Part shown: positions 1 through 12,716 of the stretch, piece by piece
Layout of the letters: each line of letters starts with the position of its first letter
Numbering within the stretch: position 1 is the stretch's first letter
From: Chrysaora quinquecirrha
Taxonomy: Eukaryota; Cnidaria; Scyphozoa; Semaeostomeae; Pelagiidae
Length of the DNA: 64,000 nt
Direction: 5' to 3'
Assembly: GCA_014526335.1 (NCBI GenBank)
Contig: JACTAT010000051.1
Location: 2,704,411-2,768,410, forward strand
Made by a program: the position numbers and the translations under genes
Notes under the pieces: model-generated
Seen by the model: the letters and a program-made list of their open reading frames with translations, nothing else
The model's database searches: none
Told to the model about the DNA's origin: nothing

Positions 1-401
1 TACTGCTTTAAAATGTGTTTAATTTGCTTTTCGTTTAATCAAATACGTTAAATCAAATATACATAAATATCAATTAGTTTAGTGCTTTCTATAGAGATTT
101 TTGCCTACTTAAACTTCAAAATGATAAGAGTAGCATGGGAAAGATACATTTTTACTCAAGAATTTTTCAGAGTGTGAGAATTTTGTCAGAGAGTGAAATG
201 TCTTTTCGACTGTTCTCTTTCCGACTTTCCTGCTCTGACTGGTTTTGAGATGTAAAAGCTTCAAGCAAAATGTTTAGGAAATGCTTTATCACTAGAGCGA
301 AAATTGTAATTGATGTATTAGAGACATTTCACTCACGATAAGGAGAATAACAGTTGATAGATTTATGATCAGATTTGAAATGTTGTCGCTCAATTTTGCA
401 G
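1..401. other. 5' edge, no exon recognised
   Basis: AT-rich sequence upstream of the first exon I can support. The gene that follows starts in phase 0 at position 402 after a splice acceptor, so its earlier exons lie in this stretch or outside the window. I saw no convincing exon, RNA gene or repeat here. Confidence 0.4.
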
Positions 402-3400
402 TCTGCTTCGTCAAAATCTGTTCAGGAAGATAGTAAAGGTGGGTGGACGATTCATGAAATTTTCCTTTTTAACAGATTCTTAAACTAATTAATTTTGTCT
501 GGGAATTTTCTATATATACTAAATTAGGCATCATACATACTTTTGAGTTTGAGTGGAAGATGTTTGTAATTTGTAAAAGTGATTGTAATTGTAGTGATTG
601 TTTGTGATTATGATCATGATTATAATAATTTATTATGATTATTATGATTTTTATCATCGGTATTTAAAATGGCTTTTTATTTGTTCAACTAGCTACGCCA
701 CCGAAAGATGAACCTGGTATCAGAAGCGACAGTCAGACATCAGACAAGTTGGAACAAACTGCACCCAACACGGAGCAAACCACACCTTTTGATGAGGGAC
801 AAATAGATCTCGTTTATTATAAATCAAACGTTTCCTGGGTCGTTCTTGACGAAATTTCCGAGCCCTGTGAAAATGGTAAGTATTTTCGATCTGATAGGGT
901 CGGTCTGATAGCCCTTTACTGAATGAAAGAACTTTCAATCGTGATTAATACATTTAATATTATAGAGCGGGAAGTAGAATGGAATAAAACGGAAACGAAA
1001 CAAAACATAATAGTATTTTAAAGTTATCAGATGTTTCTCTGTCTTTCATTTAATGAAGGAATCTATGAATACGCTTTCAGTAACCCCTCTTGGTTTTCAC
1101 TGCAGTTTCGTTTTTTCTGATCAATAGGTGTGATGCGTTTGCAGTTAATAAATAGACTCACTCATTCTCTAAAGTGCAGTTACATATGCTAAATTGTGGT
1201 ACATTGTAACGCAATATCATGTATTTATCTTCATGGTTCTTTCCTAATTCATATCATGTTTCTTTGACTCTAGATGTCGATGATGACAAACTGATTAAAA
1301 CAATGATCGCATTGTCGGACGCTAAAAAGGACTGGGAAGAAGGAGACGTGAAATATTGGTCAGATGACCAGGAAGAACAGGGCGAGGAAGATATGGAGAT
1401 TTGTGAAAACGAGGAAGAACCGGTTGTTGAGCAACCGTATAATGTTATGCAAAATTATGCGTTTTCGTGGGATAATTATGCGAATAACCCATGGGCGCCT
1501 ACTGGGGTGTCAAAAAAGAAGGCTAGCGGTGTGGCTAGTGATAAGAGGAATGCAAAGTCTGATTTGAAAAATAAGGGGACTGTTCCTGATAGGCCTAGCG
1601 ATACTGATAACACCGATGATTCTAGAAGAGATGATGTGAACCCTGAAGAATTAGCTACTGGTAGTGTAGGGCCAGCTGATGTAGAAACTGCTACATCGTT
1701 ACCCCCTGTTGACACTGATAATGAGGGATTGTCGCTCGCTGGGGATTTTGTGACGGAAGAAGCCAAAGCTTCGGTTCCTAATGAGAACATTACGACTGAA
1801 GTTAACGTATTAAGACCGTCTATCAATGCAGAAGATGATAAAAACTCGCTTGTGGCAGATACGAAATCAACTGTGGATAGTATAACGCCTGTTACTTCAA
1901 GTGACACTAAGGTATCGGTTGTTGCTGAAAGCGTTACCGCTTCCGCAGTCACTACTATGGAAAACGCTGAAACTTCAGTGAGCGCTAAGGATACTGAAGT
2001 TAAAATTGAGGCTACTGAAAGTGCAGTTTCTATTGAATGTACTAAACCTTCAGGGACTAATGCTGAAACTGCGGAGCCAACAAATGAAGAAACTAAAGCT
2101 TCTGTTGCGAGTACTGATGCTTCAGAAAACCCTGCAACAGGAGCAGAGCCGTCAGAATCTATCAAAACAGAAGAGGGTGAATGGAAGACTAACTCAGATG
2201 ATTCTTCAAAAATTTCTGCAAATGTTTCAGAGCCTACCGCAGATACCGACACAAAACGAGACGAGAAAAGTAAATCAGATAAAACTGAAAATGAACCAAC
2301 TAAAAAATACACTGCAGCCGATTTTCCCATCTCAAAAGATGGTTCTTGTCCCCATTGCAAATCAACTGACGTCATCTACATCGTCGTTACTAATAAATCT
2401 CATAATGTAAAGCTACCCCCGGTTCTACAGAAACTTCTCAAATATAAACTGGCCTATAAACTAGCTCGAAGAGGTTTGTCTTGCATCTAATCTTTCTATT
2501 TTACTGAATGATATTCTTGTTTATATTAACTGTTTTGGGGTAATTCAGTCTATTCTTGTTTTTACCACAGGTCACTTTCCAGTCTATTTGGATGTCGTTC
2601 CATGTTTTATACCTGTCTTGGTTTAATGTCCATTTTTCTAACGGTTTTTTAACTTCTGTCCAAATGATAATTGTTTAACAAAAATATGTTATCTCATAAA
2701 GTAATTTTGAACTGTTTTTAGACCTTTTAGGCCTGACTAAACCAGGAGACATGTCGTGCGCGACATTGATGTCCCCTCGGTGTCTCCCAGTTTAGCCAGC
2801 TCGGAAACTTTGTAGCGCAAGACAAAATTTGTTGCAAGAGACAAGCAAATGTTTCTGGGAGACAACAGAAACATTTTTTGTCTCCGCGACATGCAAATGA
2901 CTCGGGGGACATGTTGCTCGCTTGTCACTCGCATGTTTAGCCACCCTGGGAGACACGCCGAATACAGTGTCGCGCGAGACAAGTCTCCTGGTTAAGCCAT
3001 AGCTTTAGTCGATCATGGCTAAGAAATGTTCTTTCTTTCGCCTGTCAAAAATAAAAGTCTTGAAAGAAACTTTTTGAGACTTTAAAATAGAAAATTTTTG
3101 CCACTTAAGCCAATACTTGGACTTACTGCACTGTATGGTTTTATGGCTTTTATCCTTTCAAGTCGTTTTGTTCAAAAGCTCTTTTTGGGTTTTGGGTCTT
3201 GGTTTTGCGCCAAATTCTTCGCATTGGGGAAGGTTATTTCGGGGATAACCTCTGCGGAGGAGAGTTAGAAATTGTCGTTTTTGCACCCTTTGTTAAAGTC
3301 TCAAAGCACTCCCTGGTTCTACATAATGACCATACCCTAATAACATGCCATTTTTTGGTTTGCCTCCCCTAATATTTTTCGTGTAGTATTGAACTGTATA

Positions 3401-5813
3401 TTCATGTATTTTTATTATGTAAATTTCCATGTCTTTGTAATACTAGAGATCCTTCCTATAAAAATCGCAACTGACTCTTGGCCGCCCTTTTTTACAGATG
3501 ATTATGAGCTGCCATCTTTTCAATGCCTCTCTTGTACTTATGGATTCAACCTCGACTGGAGAGCGACAAATCTTGAAAAGATATTCAGACAGAAAATCAA
3601 TGATGCAGAGAGTGGTGCCTATTATGATTATGATCAATCATATCAGCAACCACAACAACCTCCAGCACCTTTGTAAGAATTTCTAATTTTTGTCCGTCAA
3701 ATAGAAAATGCTTGCTTGCTTGTCGTTGATTGAGCCTGAGCAGCCGTAAAAGTTGAATACAACCCTTGATTCACGATTCTTTGATCGCGAATCCACCATT
3801 GTTAGACGATGACCACGATGACGAAATCTGTTACGACAAAATGGTTTTCATTAGTTTTGATGATCTTATGCGAGCAGTGATGATCGCCAGACCAGATCAC
3901 GAAATTTCAACGTAATGTTGTCAATTATTATCTTATGGAAACCAAGCTATGCTTGCCGGCTGAATATTTGGGGTCCTTGTTTCATTGTTGAAACTTAAAT
4001 TGAGTACAACAATAGACTAATCTTTTTAAGTCTGTATTTATTGTTATAAACTTCTACTTTTAGTCCGATGCCAGGTTTTCCAGTTCCTCCCATGGGAATG
4101 CCACCTCCGCCATACATGGGCTTTCCGCCAATGGTCAACCCATTCTTCCCGCCTGGCTACCCACCGATGATGGGGTACGGCAACTGGGGACCTGGCTTCA
4201 TGCCAGGCTACATGCCACAGCCGATGATGTCACCCCAGATGCAAGGAGGACCAATGCCTGGTTATGATCATGATGGCATGGGATACGGAAGACATGATGG
4301 CTATCGTAGAAAGAGAGACAGAGAATGGCGTATGTCTGGTGGAAGGACGATGGAACATAAATATGAAGATCGAAAGGTTGGCTTTGCTTTAAATTCTCTT
4401 CATGGAAATTGTCATTATCACAATTATCATCCTTATTATCATCATAATTGTTCATCATCATCTTCACTTCACTATCATCATCACCATCTTCTTTCATAGT
4501 GATCATTATCTATGATCATGAGCATCGTCATCTTCATTATCATCATTATCATCTTTATTATCATCATCATTAGCATCATCATCTTCATCATCATCATCAT
4601 CATCATAATCATCATCATCATAATCATCATCATCATCATTATCATTACCACTCTCATTATCATCATTAGCACCATCATCATGATCATGATCATCTGTTAT
4701 CATCATTATCATCTTTATTTTCATCATCATAATCTTCCATCGTCATCATCATCATCGTCATTATTGTCATGATCATCATCAGCATTATAATCATCGTTGT
4801 CGTCATCACCATTATCATCTTTATCATCATCATCCAGTTATTAATAACCATAATCATCCTCTATATCATTGCCATCATCATTGTCAAGGTCATCATCGCT
4901 CTTTCTATTTATTTTCAGGCTTTAATAGGTCCCCTAATGTGACTTTTTTTACTTTCAGAGCTCCCTTTAAAACAAAATTTAATACAATATTGATTGAAAA
5001 ATCAGGAGATCTGTTTCTAAACGAAACATATACTAATTAAACTTTCTGTTGCAGCGATTCCGTGAAAGACGTAGCTTTGAAACACCCACGTCTCCCAACA
5101 CGATCGAAGATGATACTGACAAAAAATCAGAACCAGATGCCCCTGAAACCGATATCCCAGACGATGTCCAAAAAGAACCCGAACTTAATATTGAGACAAA
5201 GAAAGCCGTTGTTTCTCAGCCTTTGCCGCCGGGGATAGCAGAAGATCCTGCGTCGTCTAGAAAGCATGAATCCGAGAGTTCTTCGGTGAAACCTGAAGAT
5301 ATCGAGACTAATGTAAAACCTGAGTCAGTGAAATTTGAAGAAATACGGCCAAAAGTTGAGGTTAAGTCTGAAACAACTCAGGCTGAAAGCGGAGAGAGTT
5401 TAGCCTCGGGAGAGCAGAGCAAGGCTACTGAGGATGTTAAGCTTCCTACTGCTGAAGGCGCTAGACTTTCTGTAGCTGAGGGCGTTGGGGGTTCTGTTCA
5501 TGAGGACGTTGGGCGTTCTGTAGCTGAAGATGTTAAGCTCTCTGCGGATACTCCTAAAGCAGAACAATCTGAGCCTGACTTGAATGCAGGTTTATCACCC
5601 ACAGAAACGCCAGAATTTGACACTGAAAGTAAACGAGCAAAAATAGAAGAAGCAGATGATGATATTGATAAGTCAGACGATGAAAGGATTTCTGAAATAA
5701 ACGAAGACTCGGCTGAATCTCCCTCCTCGGGTAAAGGCAAAAGAGGGCGTGGACGCGGCCGTGGTCGTGGCCGGGGACGTGGACGAGGGACAAAAGCTAA
5801 AAAGAAAACATGA
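402..5813 (+). CDS. Unrecognised zinc-ribbon-like, RGRG-tailed protein (5' partial)
   Basis: Six exons join in phase: 402-438, 693-875, 1274-2473, 3498-3672, 4064-4376 and 5055-5813 (stop). They give 888 residues from the first visible codon; the true N-terminus is missing. In order: an acidic, Ser/Thr-rich low-complexity region of about 430 residues; CPHC near residue 431 and CLSC near 482, a CxxC pair about 50 residues apart that resembles a zinc ribbon; a Pro/Met/Gly-rich stretch (MPPPPYMGFPP); a basic patch (RRKRDREW); a second acidic region; and a C-terminal RGRGRGRG tail ending KAKKKT. Alternating Arg-Gly tails usually bind RNA, so a nuclear RNA- or chromatin-associated role is an inference. 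I cannot name the family. The reading frame is intact. One donor (AAG|GTTGGC at 4377) is weak. A 299-codon antisense open frame inside exon 3 is judged a shadow. Confidence 0.8.
2727..3008. mobile_element. MITE-like element with inverted ends, copy 1
   Basis: Lies in intron 3 of the zinc-ribbon-like gene. The left end reads CTAAACCAGGAGACATGTCG and the right end is its approximate reverse complement (GACAAGTCTCCTGGTTAAGCC). The interior is rich in GCGCGAC and GGGAGACAACAGAAAC motifs shared with copies near 11.25 kb and 12.72 kb. It has no coding capacity. Family unknown. Confidence 0.65.
4407..4890. repeat. (ATC/ATT)n microsatellite
   Basis: Almost continuous ATC/ATT/CATCAT triplet repeats in the last intron of the zinc-ribbon-like gene. 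They open long runs of Ile, Met or Asp/His codons in several frames, none of which is a gene. Confidence 0.95.
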
Positions 5814-7171
5814 ACATAGTTTTGGTATTTTGGTATTTATTTTTTATTACTTTCTTTTAAAGTAGGCCAAATTATTGATGAATTTTTATGTTGGATTGTC
5901 GGCTATTGTTGCTTATTGTAGCTTAACGTTTCCAACCTTTCCTGTAAATAGCCTTGATTTTAGTTGAAAAAGGCAGTCGATGACACTTAACCGCTTTTTA
6001 TTGGCATCGTTCCTATGAAGTTTCTGCGAGTGCGGAATAATTAAATCGCGGCAGTAAGAAATAGGTTGATAGGTATCTGCAGGCCGTTTTGGTCTTTCTA
6101 TTTATTTAACTAGCGATAGAAAAAGAGAATTTTTCATTCATAAACTCATTTTAGAATCCGAGCAACGTTGGTTTTACCACGTGGTCATGAATACTGAAAT
6201 TTGATTGGCTGTTCAGGAAAATGAACGTCTTTTCATGAATGAAATTACAAAAGCTGTAATGTTCTTATGTTCAAGATGGTGGCAAAAAACCTTGAATGAT
6301 TTACGTAGCTTCTCGGATTTAAACTTGAGATATGGTCGTAGCAGATGCCAATGGCCCGTGTCTCTAGAAATTGATTCGACAATACCTAAAAATCCATAAA
6401 CAAAGGATGCCATGGATTACCCTGACGTCTATGTGGTTATTCGCTTAACTTAGGCCTAAGCAATGTTTTTGAGTACTTACTGATGCATATGCACAGAACA
6501 GGTCTTTTTGACCATGCGTACAATTTCGGCTGAATGAAACCAGGGTTATCTCAGATATCCATCATATAAATAACCATAAACTTGCCATACTGTACATATA
6601 AAATTTTATTAAATATCATCTTGTGTTCACAAGATTTCGTATTTACAAATCATTATGAAAGATGCGTCTTGATTAAATACTGTATTTACATGCGCATTTT
6701 TTAGTAGAAAAATTAACCTTGAAAAGCGTGATACGTTAAGAAATGTTGAAACTACAAGTCAATGTTTCCTCCTAGAGACTTGATAGCCTTGATACTCTCT
6801 CCTGCTTTCACATAATATTTCACAGAGCAATCGTCATTCATCTTCTCCTTGTTAGTCTACTGTATGTAAAGTGAAAGTTCAGCCATAAAATGTACACTAT
6901 GCTAATAAGGGTGGGCATGTCAATCTCAATCATTTCCTGGGTCCTAAGAAATGTGCCTGGAGTAAAAATGTAGCATTTGTTTGTGTTATCTCTCTAGAAG
7001 GGTTAAGCCCTTCTTTGGCTATAAGAGCTCTAGAGAAGCAAGGTAACAACCCCTTGTCTTAAGACCCTGTCCCTTTAATTTAAGAACTATCTAATTTAGA
7101 AATGTGCCAGCTGTTGCCATTTCGCATACGCATTCCCCTCAAACATCATTTTTACGGGTTCTTGTTTATCC
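5814..7171. other. Intergenic between two converging genes
   Basis: Three-prime flanks of the plus-strand zinc-ribbon-like gene and the minus-strand synaptotagmin-like gene. AT-rich, with no coding exon I can support. TTTATT near 6605 would read AATAAA on the minus strand, about 560 nt past the synaptotagmin stop, a possible but distant poly(A) signal. Confidence 0.5.
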
Positions 7172-10100
7172 TCATCCGACACCGAGTAATTTATGCCATT
7201 GCCTTAGGGTTACATCACTATTTTCTCCTAAGCTTTTCCAATGCCTTTCTTCTCTGCTGCCGCTGTAATTCCGGCCAAGAGAAAACCAGCCAAGAATCCG
7301 GCTACCGGATTTGACGGAAATTGTCAATGCTGCTTGTGGTATTGCATCGTGTCCGATTGTAAATATAAAGGTTTCGTTGAATTCCGGTTCCGGACCTTTC
7401 CTGCTCTTCGTCGTACTTTGTCCTTCGCATTTGCCGGTCGAACCGATGAACAATATGTGGACATGGATAGCTGCAAAGAGTAAAAAAATTAGAAAGGTTT
7501 AAGAAACGATATTTGGTAAAACTTTTGAAAATGCGGTTTAAAAAATCGTACCTTGATTTGCTGATCCCATCATTTTGCTCAGGCTTCTTGCTTTTATAAT
7601 CTCAACTTTCAGCCGTCCAGTCATTGATACGTAGTGAAGTGAAATTTGTAGTTCTGCTGGGTTTTCTTCTTGCATGCTTTTGTTCGATGCTGATGATTTT
7701 GGTCTTGGAGGTGGTGCCTAAATAAGATTATATCGTTTGTCAGAAAGTTTAGGATTTGTGTTCATTTTGTCTGCTTCAATGGAGGTGTGAAATGTAAACA
7801 AATGAGAGATGTTTTGACATTAGACAAGCTAAAGAAGTTTGTACTGAAACAAAATAGAGAGGTGGGAAATGTAAACAATTTAGAGAGGTGTTAAATGTAA
7901 ACAAACTAGAGAAGTGTGAAATATAAACAATTCAAGAGGTGTGAAATGTAAACAATCCAAAGAGGTGTGATATGTAAACATTCCAGTTATGTTTAAAGAA
8001 TAGACAAACCAATGAAGTGTGAGATGTGATGTGTAATGTAAACAAAGCAGAGCGGTGTGAAACGTAAACAAACCAAACAATTGTGAAATATGAACGAACA
8101 AAAGAGGTGTGAAATGTAAACAATCTAGAGAGGTTTGAAATGTAAACAAACAAGAGAGATTTGAAATGTAAACAATCCAGAGAGATGTGAAATGTAAATA
8201 AGCAAAAGAGATGTGAAATGATAACAAACCAGAGAGGTGTGAAAAGTAAACAAACCCAGGGGGGTGTGAAATTTAAACGAACCAGAGAGGTGTGAAATGT
8301 AAACATTTAAGAGATGTTTGGACAATAAACAATACATAGAGGTGTGAAATGTAAACTAACCAGAGAGGAGTAAAATGCAAACGAGAGAGAGTTAATATGG
8401 AAGAGAAGCGGGCACTTTGGATAGGATACTTTGTTTCATTTCACACTTCACAGATACACAAAATATTGAGAAGCTTGCATAAAAATTTTCTGAAAAGCAT
8501 TACATTCATAATAAGAACTATTATTTTTGATATAATTATATCATCATTATTCAATAAACAAATCAGTTTATTTCATATAAATATTGTTAGTTAGTAAATA
8601 TAAAATTATTATGTATAAATATGAATGGTTAAACTTGTTTTAATATTAAATACATTTCTCTTTTATTCGCTTTATTGCTCACGGTCACTTTAGAGTTTTC
8701 TGTTGTTATATGGTATATTCAGTAAACTTCGTAATTATGTAGTGACACTGTGACAACGCGCTCTAGGCACTGATGTCAACGCTCTCTATTACTAATGAGA
8801 GTTACTCTAGAATGCTACCCAGCATAGTAACTCTATGTTGCCACTTTGTAAGTCAACCCAAAATGTAACCCAAATGTCACATAGCAACTTTATTTTAATT
8901 TTTGAGTAACCTTGAAATGACCAAACGTAACCCAACGTAATATTGTCATTCTGGCTAATTTTGAAAGTAACCCTAATATGTAACCTCTACTGTAACATAG
9001 TAACCATGAGTTTCAAAGTGCGTTACCCTAGAATGTAGTTAAGATACAACGTTCAGCCATTTGTGAGTGCTTTGTCAGTGAGACACTTGTGCGATGAAAT
9101 GTTAGCTTATGCTGCGCAAATGCTCGATTGCGTACATTGTTTGTAAGTCAGCAAGCAGAATATATCTCTAGTCCATCGAGCAAACACGTTTTCAGGTTTC
9201 CAAAAGACTTCTTCAGTTTGTTTTCGGAGCATACGTTCCTTTATATTCGAATTATTGCATTTGTTCTTCATCCTCCTCTTCAAGTAGTAACTCTCTTTGT
9301 ACAGCCAGTTTAGCCTAGGAATAGCCAATATGAAATGTATTAGAATATTTTGAAACCTCTGTTCGAAACCGCTCTCATATCTGTATTGATTACTGTAAAC
9401 GTTTGCCCGTTTCTAGAGAATTAAATCATCAGTTTTTATTCTAAACTTTGTAAAAGTTTTCAATTCCAAATGTTTGGTAGTTAATATATGGTTTTATCCT
9501 TCTTTCCCTTGGTTTAAAAATAATTAACTATTCCACAGCTAGACTGGCCAAACAAATGAGTTAATTTATTATTATTACGTGAAAGCTTTATGTACCATAT
9601 TGTAATCAATACACATATGTTAAACTGGCTTCTGGTCTGGTCTTCACTCTAACCTAGAAAAATTGCTTTAAGATAGTAGTGGACTATAAGGCCCTGTCTA
9701 CGCGATAGAAGAACAATTTCCGGGAGACAACAAAAAAATTTCTTGTCTCCGTTACTCGGGGAGGTGTTGCTTTTTAGCTACTCGCATGTTCCGAATCTGG
9801 CTAGATCCACGTTTATGGGATTCACTACGCTACGTTAACGTTATCGCAGTTTCATGACGCTCGCGCTTCGTATTTGCGTTGTAACCATAAACAGGCGGAT
9901 CGCAAGCCTTGTCCCAGGCATTTCTTGAGCCTTATGTATCGCTATTGGATTGAATAGACAAAACCCTGAAATGTAGTCTTGTATAACCCTAACCCCTTAC
10001 GTAATATTAAAATTCTTACTTTGGAAGTAGCCCTGAAATGTAACCTCAACTGTAAGAAAGTAACCTTAAAACACTTAGTGCGTTACCTTGAGCTAGACCG

Positions 10101-11098
10101 CGACATATTTCAAGCGCTGGTAATGTTTGTTGGGAATTGTATCCAGGGATTGTATCGAGTGTCCGTCAATTCAATTCAACCGCGTTAATCACGGCTTATG
10201 TAGTAAGTCTAAATATCTTTCACTTAGTCGCGTTTGGTACCTGGGAACGAGATTAGATTGTCGGATCCATGCCCCTGAAATACCATGTCGCGTTAAATAT
10301 ATGTCTGGCAAAATAGGAATAGTTGTATGTATACAGTAGTTTGACTTACCACCATCCCATAAGGCAATAAGGTCTTCCACATCGGCTCATCTGATAAATC
10401 ACTATGCAAATCAATCTCCGTCATTAAAATTTCCAATTCTCCAAGTATTTTCTTGCTAAATTTTTACGCCCATATAGCCTCACTCTCATGCTCATCTCTT
10501 GAAGCATTTCCAGAGTAACAGGATACAAAACAAACTTCTCATTAAAAACCGGACTTTCTGCCGGCTTCTGTCTAGTTCGGAATTTAAATTTACGATTCGG
10601 TAAAATAGTTAAATGCACTTGTACCATCGGTGTTCCTCCTCGATCCGGTCCAGGAATATCTGCTGCTCTAACTACTGAAATTGTCATCTTTTTGCAACCG
10701 GAGAAAACGTTGTTTCCATCAACAGTCTTCCGCAGTTCGAGACCGGTTCTTCATCGAACGGTAACAGGTCGATTGAAGGAAACGATGAAGGGTTTGAAAT
10801 CGATAAATCAACGGTCGTGTCACCTGTTACATGACCGTCCGGTTGTTCGGTACTTTGATTTATTATCGTTGTATCTCTTGTAGTGTCTACAGTTTGGTCC
10901 GGATGAGTCGGGTGGTCCGGATCTATGTTCTCTCTGCCTTCGTTTTCTGCGGATATAAGCTGTTCGATTTCTTCTGTTTCTGCTTCCTCTCGCCCGTGCA
11001 CTTGACAACATTTGTTTCGTTTGAGTAACTGGTAAATTATGCATAGTATAAAAAGCAGCCGATCAATGTTGATATGAATACAATTGCAGGAAGAGGTA
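7172..11098 (-). CDS. Synaptotagmin-like protein (atypical, Ca2+-ligand-poor), 5' partial, frame-broken
   Basis: Three minus-strand exons: 11098-10350, 7718-7552 and 7470-7172 (stop). They encode a transmembrane segment (PLPAIVFISTLIGCFF) followed by a Cys/Lys juxtamembrane patch (LLKRNKCCQ), an acidic Thr-rich linker, C2A (TISVVRAADIPG...PVFNEKFVLYP), a linker, and C2B (ELQISLHYV...PEFNETFIF...SLGRN...RHW) ending WHKLLGVG. The WHxL near the C-terminus is a synaptotagmin hallmark. The usual Asp ligands are largely missing: C2A has GTPMVQ in place of SDPYVK, and C2B has SGSRILG in place of the second Asp loop. Calcium-independent membrane binding is therefore likely; relation to Syt12/15/17-type members is only a guess. 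The first exon needs one added base at three places to stay in frame (A/T runs near 11050-11054 and 10689-10693, and the CC at 10441), and the second needs one fewer near 7678-7682. First exon(s) upstream not found. Confidence 0.8.
7785..8375. repeat. Minisatellite, unit about 29 bp
   Basis: About twenty imperfect tandem copies of a unit resembling GAGGTGTGAAATGTAAACAA plus a short variable tail, in the large synaptotagmin-like intron. The antisense translation is a repetitive FTFHTSLVCLHF-type peptide and is not a gene. Confidence 0.92.
8850..9040. repeat. GTAACC-rich dispersed repeat, copy 1
   Basis: Short motifs such as GTAACCC, ACGTAATATT, TATGTAACCTC and AGTGCGTTACC recur in the same order at 9970-10095, so this is a diverged direct duplicate. 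Both copies lie in the same intron. Confidence 0.6.
9690..9795. repeat. Fragment of the GGGAGACAAC MITE-like family
   Basis: Contains CCGGGAGACAACA, TTTCTTGTCTCCG and CTACTCGCATGTT, matching the interior of the elements at 2.7, 11.25 and 12.7 kb, but lacks both clear ends. Confidence 0.5.
9970..10095. repeat. GTAACC-rich dispersed repeat, copy 2
   Basis: Diverged direct copy of the block at about 8.85-9.04 kb, with the shared order ACGTAATATT, AATGTAACCTC, AGTGCGTTACC. Confidence 0.6.
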
Positions 11099-11248
11099 CT
11101 GAAATGAAGAATAAAAAGATTAAACACGAATAAAGAAATACATTAGGATTAAGATGATTTAGCTGCAAGAACATTGCAGTGGTTATATAGGCAGACATTT
11201 GCTCTTTCGTCCTACAGTTTGGTAAATTCGGCAGTCGTTATATCGTCT

Positions 11249-11525
11249 AGCTGTGGCTAAACTAGGAGACATGTCGCGTGCGACTTTGTATTTGGCGTAT
11301 CTCCCATGGTGGCTAAACATGCGAGTAGCTAAACAGCAACACGTCCCCGAATATCGGAGACAAGAAATGTTTCTGTTGTCTCCCAGAAACATTTGCGTGT
11401 CTCTCGTTACAAATTTTGTCGCGCGCAACATAGTTTCCGATGTGGCTAAAGTCGGAGACATCGAGGGAACATGTTCCTGGCGTCTGGCGACAATTTCGCG
11501 CGCGACATGTCTCCTAGGCTAGATA
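11249..11525. mobile_element. MITE-like element, copy 2
   Basis: Begins GTGGCTAAACTAGGAGACAT and ends GACATGTCTCCTAGGCTAG, an imperfect inverted repeat. The interior shares GGAGACAAGAAATG, GTCTCCCAGAAACATTTG and GCGCGCGACA motifs with the other copies. Confidence 0.7.
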
Positions 11526-12055
11526 GGGTTTTAGTACGAACTGCATTCCAAACACGGGAAATATTTCTACTTTAGCCTAGCATCTGATTTACTTGATATA
11601 CAGCAAAAACTAATTTTTCTATGAGACCAAAGATATGGGTAAATAATGAAAATTCCTTAGCTTTACTTATACTAGATTTTGAATATTATATTAACTTTTT
11701 GGGGGGTTTCTGCAAAGCCTGAGGAGAAGTCGAGTTTCAAGTAAGTTTCAAATACAGTAAGAAGTAAATTTTCTGTGCAAATTGCAACGCTGAACGCTAA
11801 TAGAATGCCCCTGAGCATGCTTAGAAATTAATTTACCGAAAGATGCACTAATGATAACCTGTGATAACCGTACTCCAAACTCTTCCAAAGTTTCTCAAAA
11901 GCCGAGTTCCAGTAATAAAAGCTTTTTGCCTTTTAACCAACCCAGTATTGGTTTCTTATAAATTTCATTACCATTAATAACATTAATAACTTAGTAACTT
12001 AGATATCTTCGCAACAAAATCAACAAATTTCACTATACAGCTATCTAATGAATGA

Positions 12056-12288
12056 AGGCCCATTTCCACTCCGCTCGCATTCGCTGTTCGCTGTTCGCTA
12101 ACCGTCAAGAAAAAGGCGAACGCGAAACGATTTTGATTTCCGCTGCAAGTTAAGCTCAAGCTTTCGAAAAAGTTTTACTTTGTTTATCGCCTAAAATTGA
12201 TCATGAAGGCTTTATTCTGTTCGCAAGCGAGCCGCGAACCGCAAATTTGCTAGTGAACAGCGAATGCGAACGAAGTTGAAATGGGCCT
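12056..12288. mobile_element. MITE-like element with AAGGCCCATTTC ends
   Basis: The left end AAGGCCCATTTC is matched by GAAATGGGCCTT at the right end. Subterminal CGCATTCGCTGTTCGCTG is matched by GAACAGCGAATGCG. About 230 bp, non-coding. A diverged relative may lie near 16.62-16.75 kb (GGGCACTCGCTGTT). Confidence 0.7.
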
Positions 12289-12716
12289 TGAATATTTTCT
12301 AAAACCGAAAGAGCAAAAGAAACAATCACTTACTGTTCATAGGATTCTCTGACATTCCGTGTCATCGCCAGTTCTTTTCATAGGCCCGAATTGGGCCTTG
12401 TCCACAACTTTTTGGTAATGGAAGCGAACAATGTGTGATAGAATATCGACAAATAACTTAGAATTTCATCCTTGAGAGCTTGCGAATTTTCGTTTCAGGT
12501 GCAAAAAGTCAAATTGCCACCCGCAAGCGCATTGAGTTATCATTGAAAAATTTGTCAACCTCGTTCTGGTAAGCGCCTATATTTACACTTGTTTCACGGT
12601 TTCGCGCAGTCTCACTGTATACTAAACATCATTTCAATGAGTGGTTGTTGTTTTACAAGCGGTTTAAACAACGCTTATGTATCTGATAAGTCACGCTCGG
12701 TGACAATACAGTGTAA

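Noticed and set aside
1476..2375. 299-codon open frame antisense to exon 3 of the first gene
   Set aside because: Low-complexity Ser/Val-rich shadow of the acidic Ser/Thr-rich exon; the plus strand has matching splice phases and a CxxC motif.
4481..4772. Open frames of Met/Ile/Asp runs
   Set aside because: Products of an ATC triplet microsatellite in an intron.
7880..8337. Phe/His/Leu-rich minus-strand open frames
   Set aside because: Translation of the 29-bp minisatellite; no other coding evidence.
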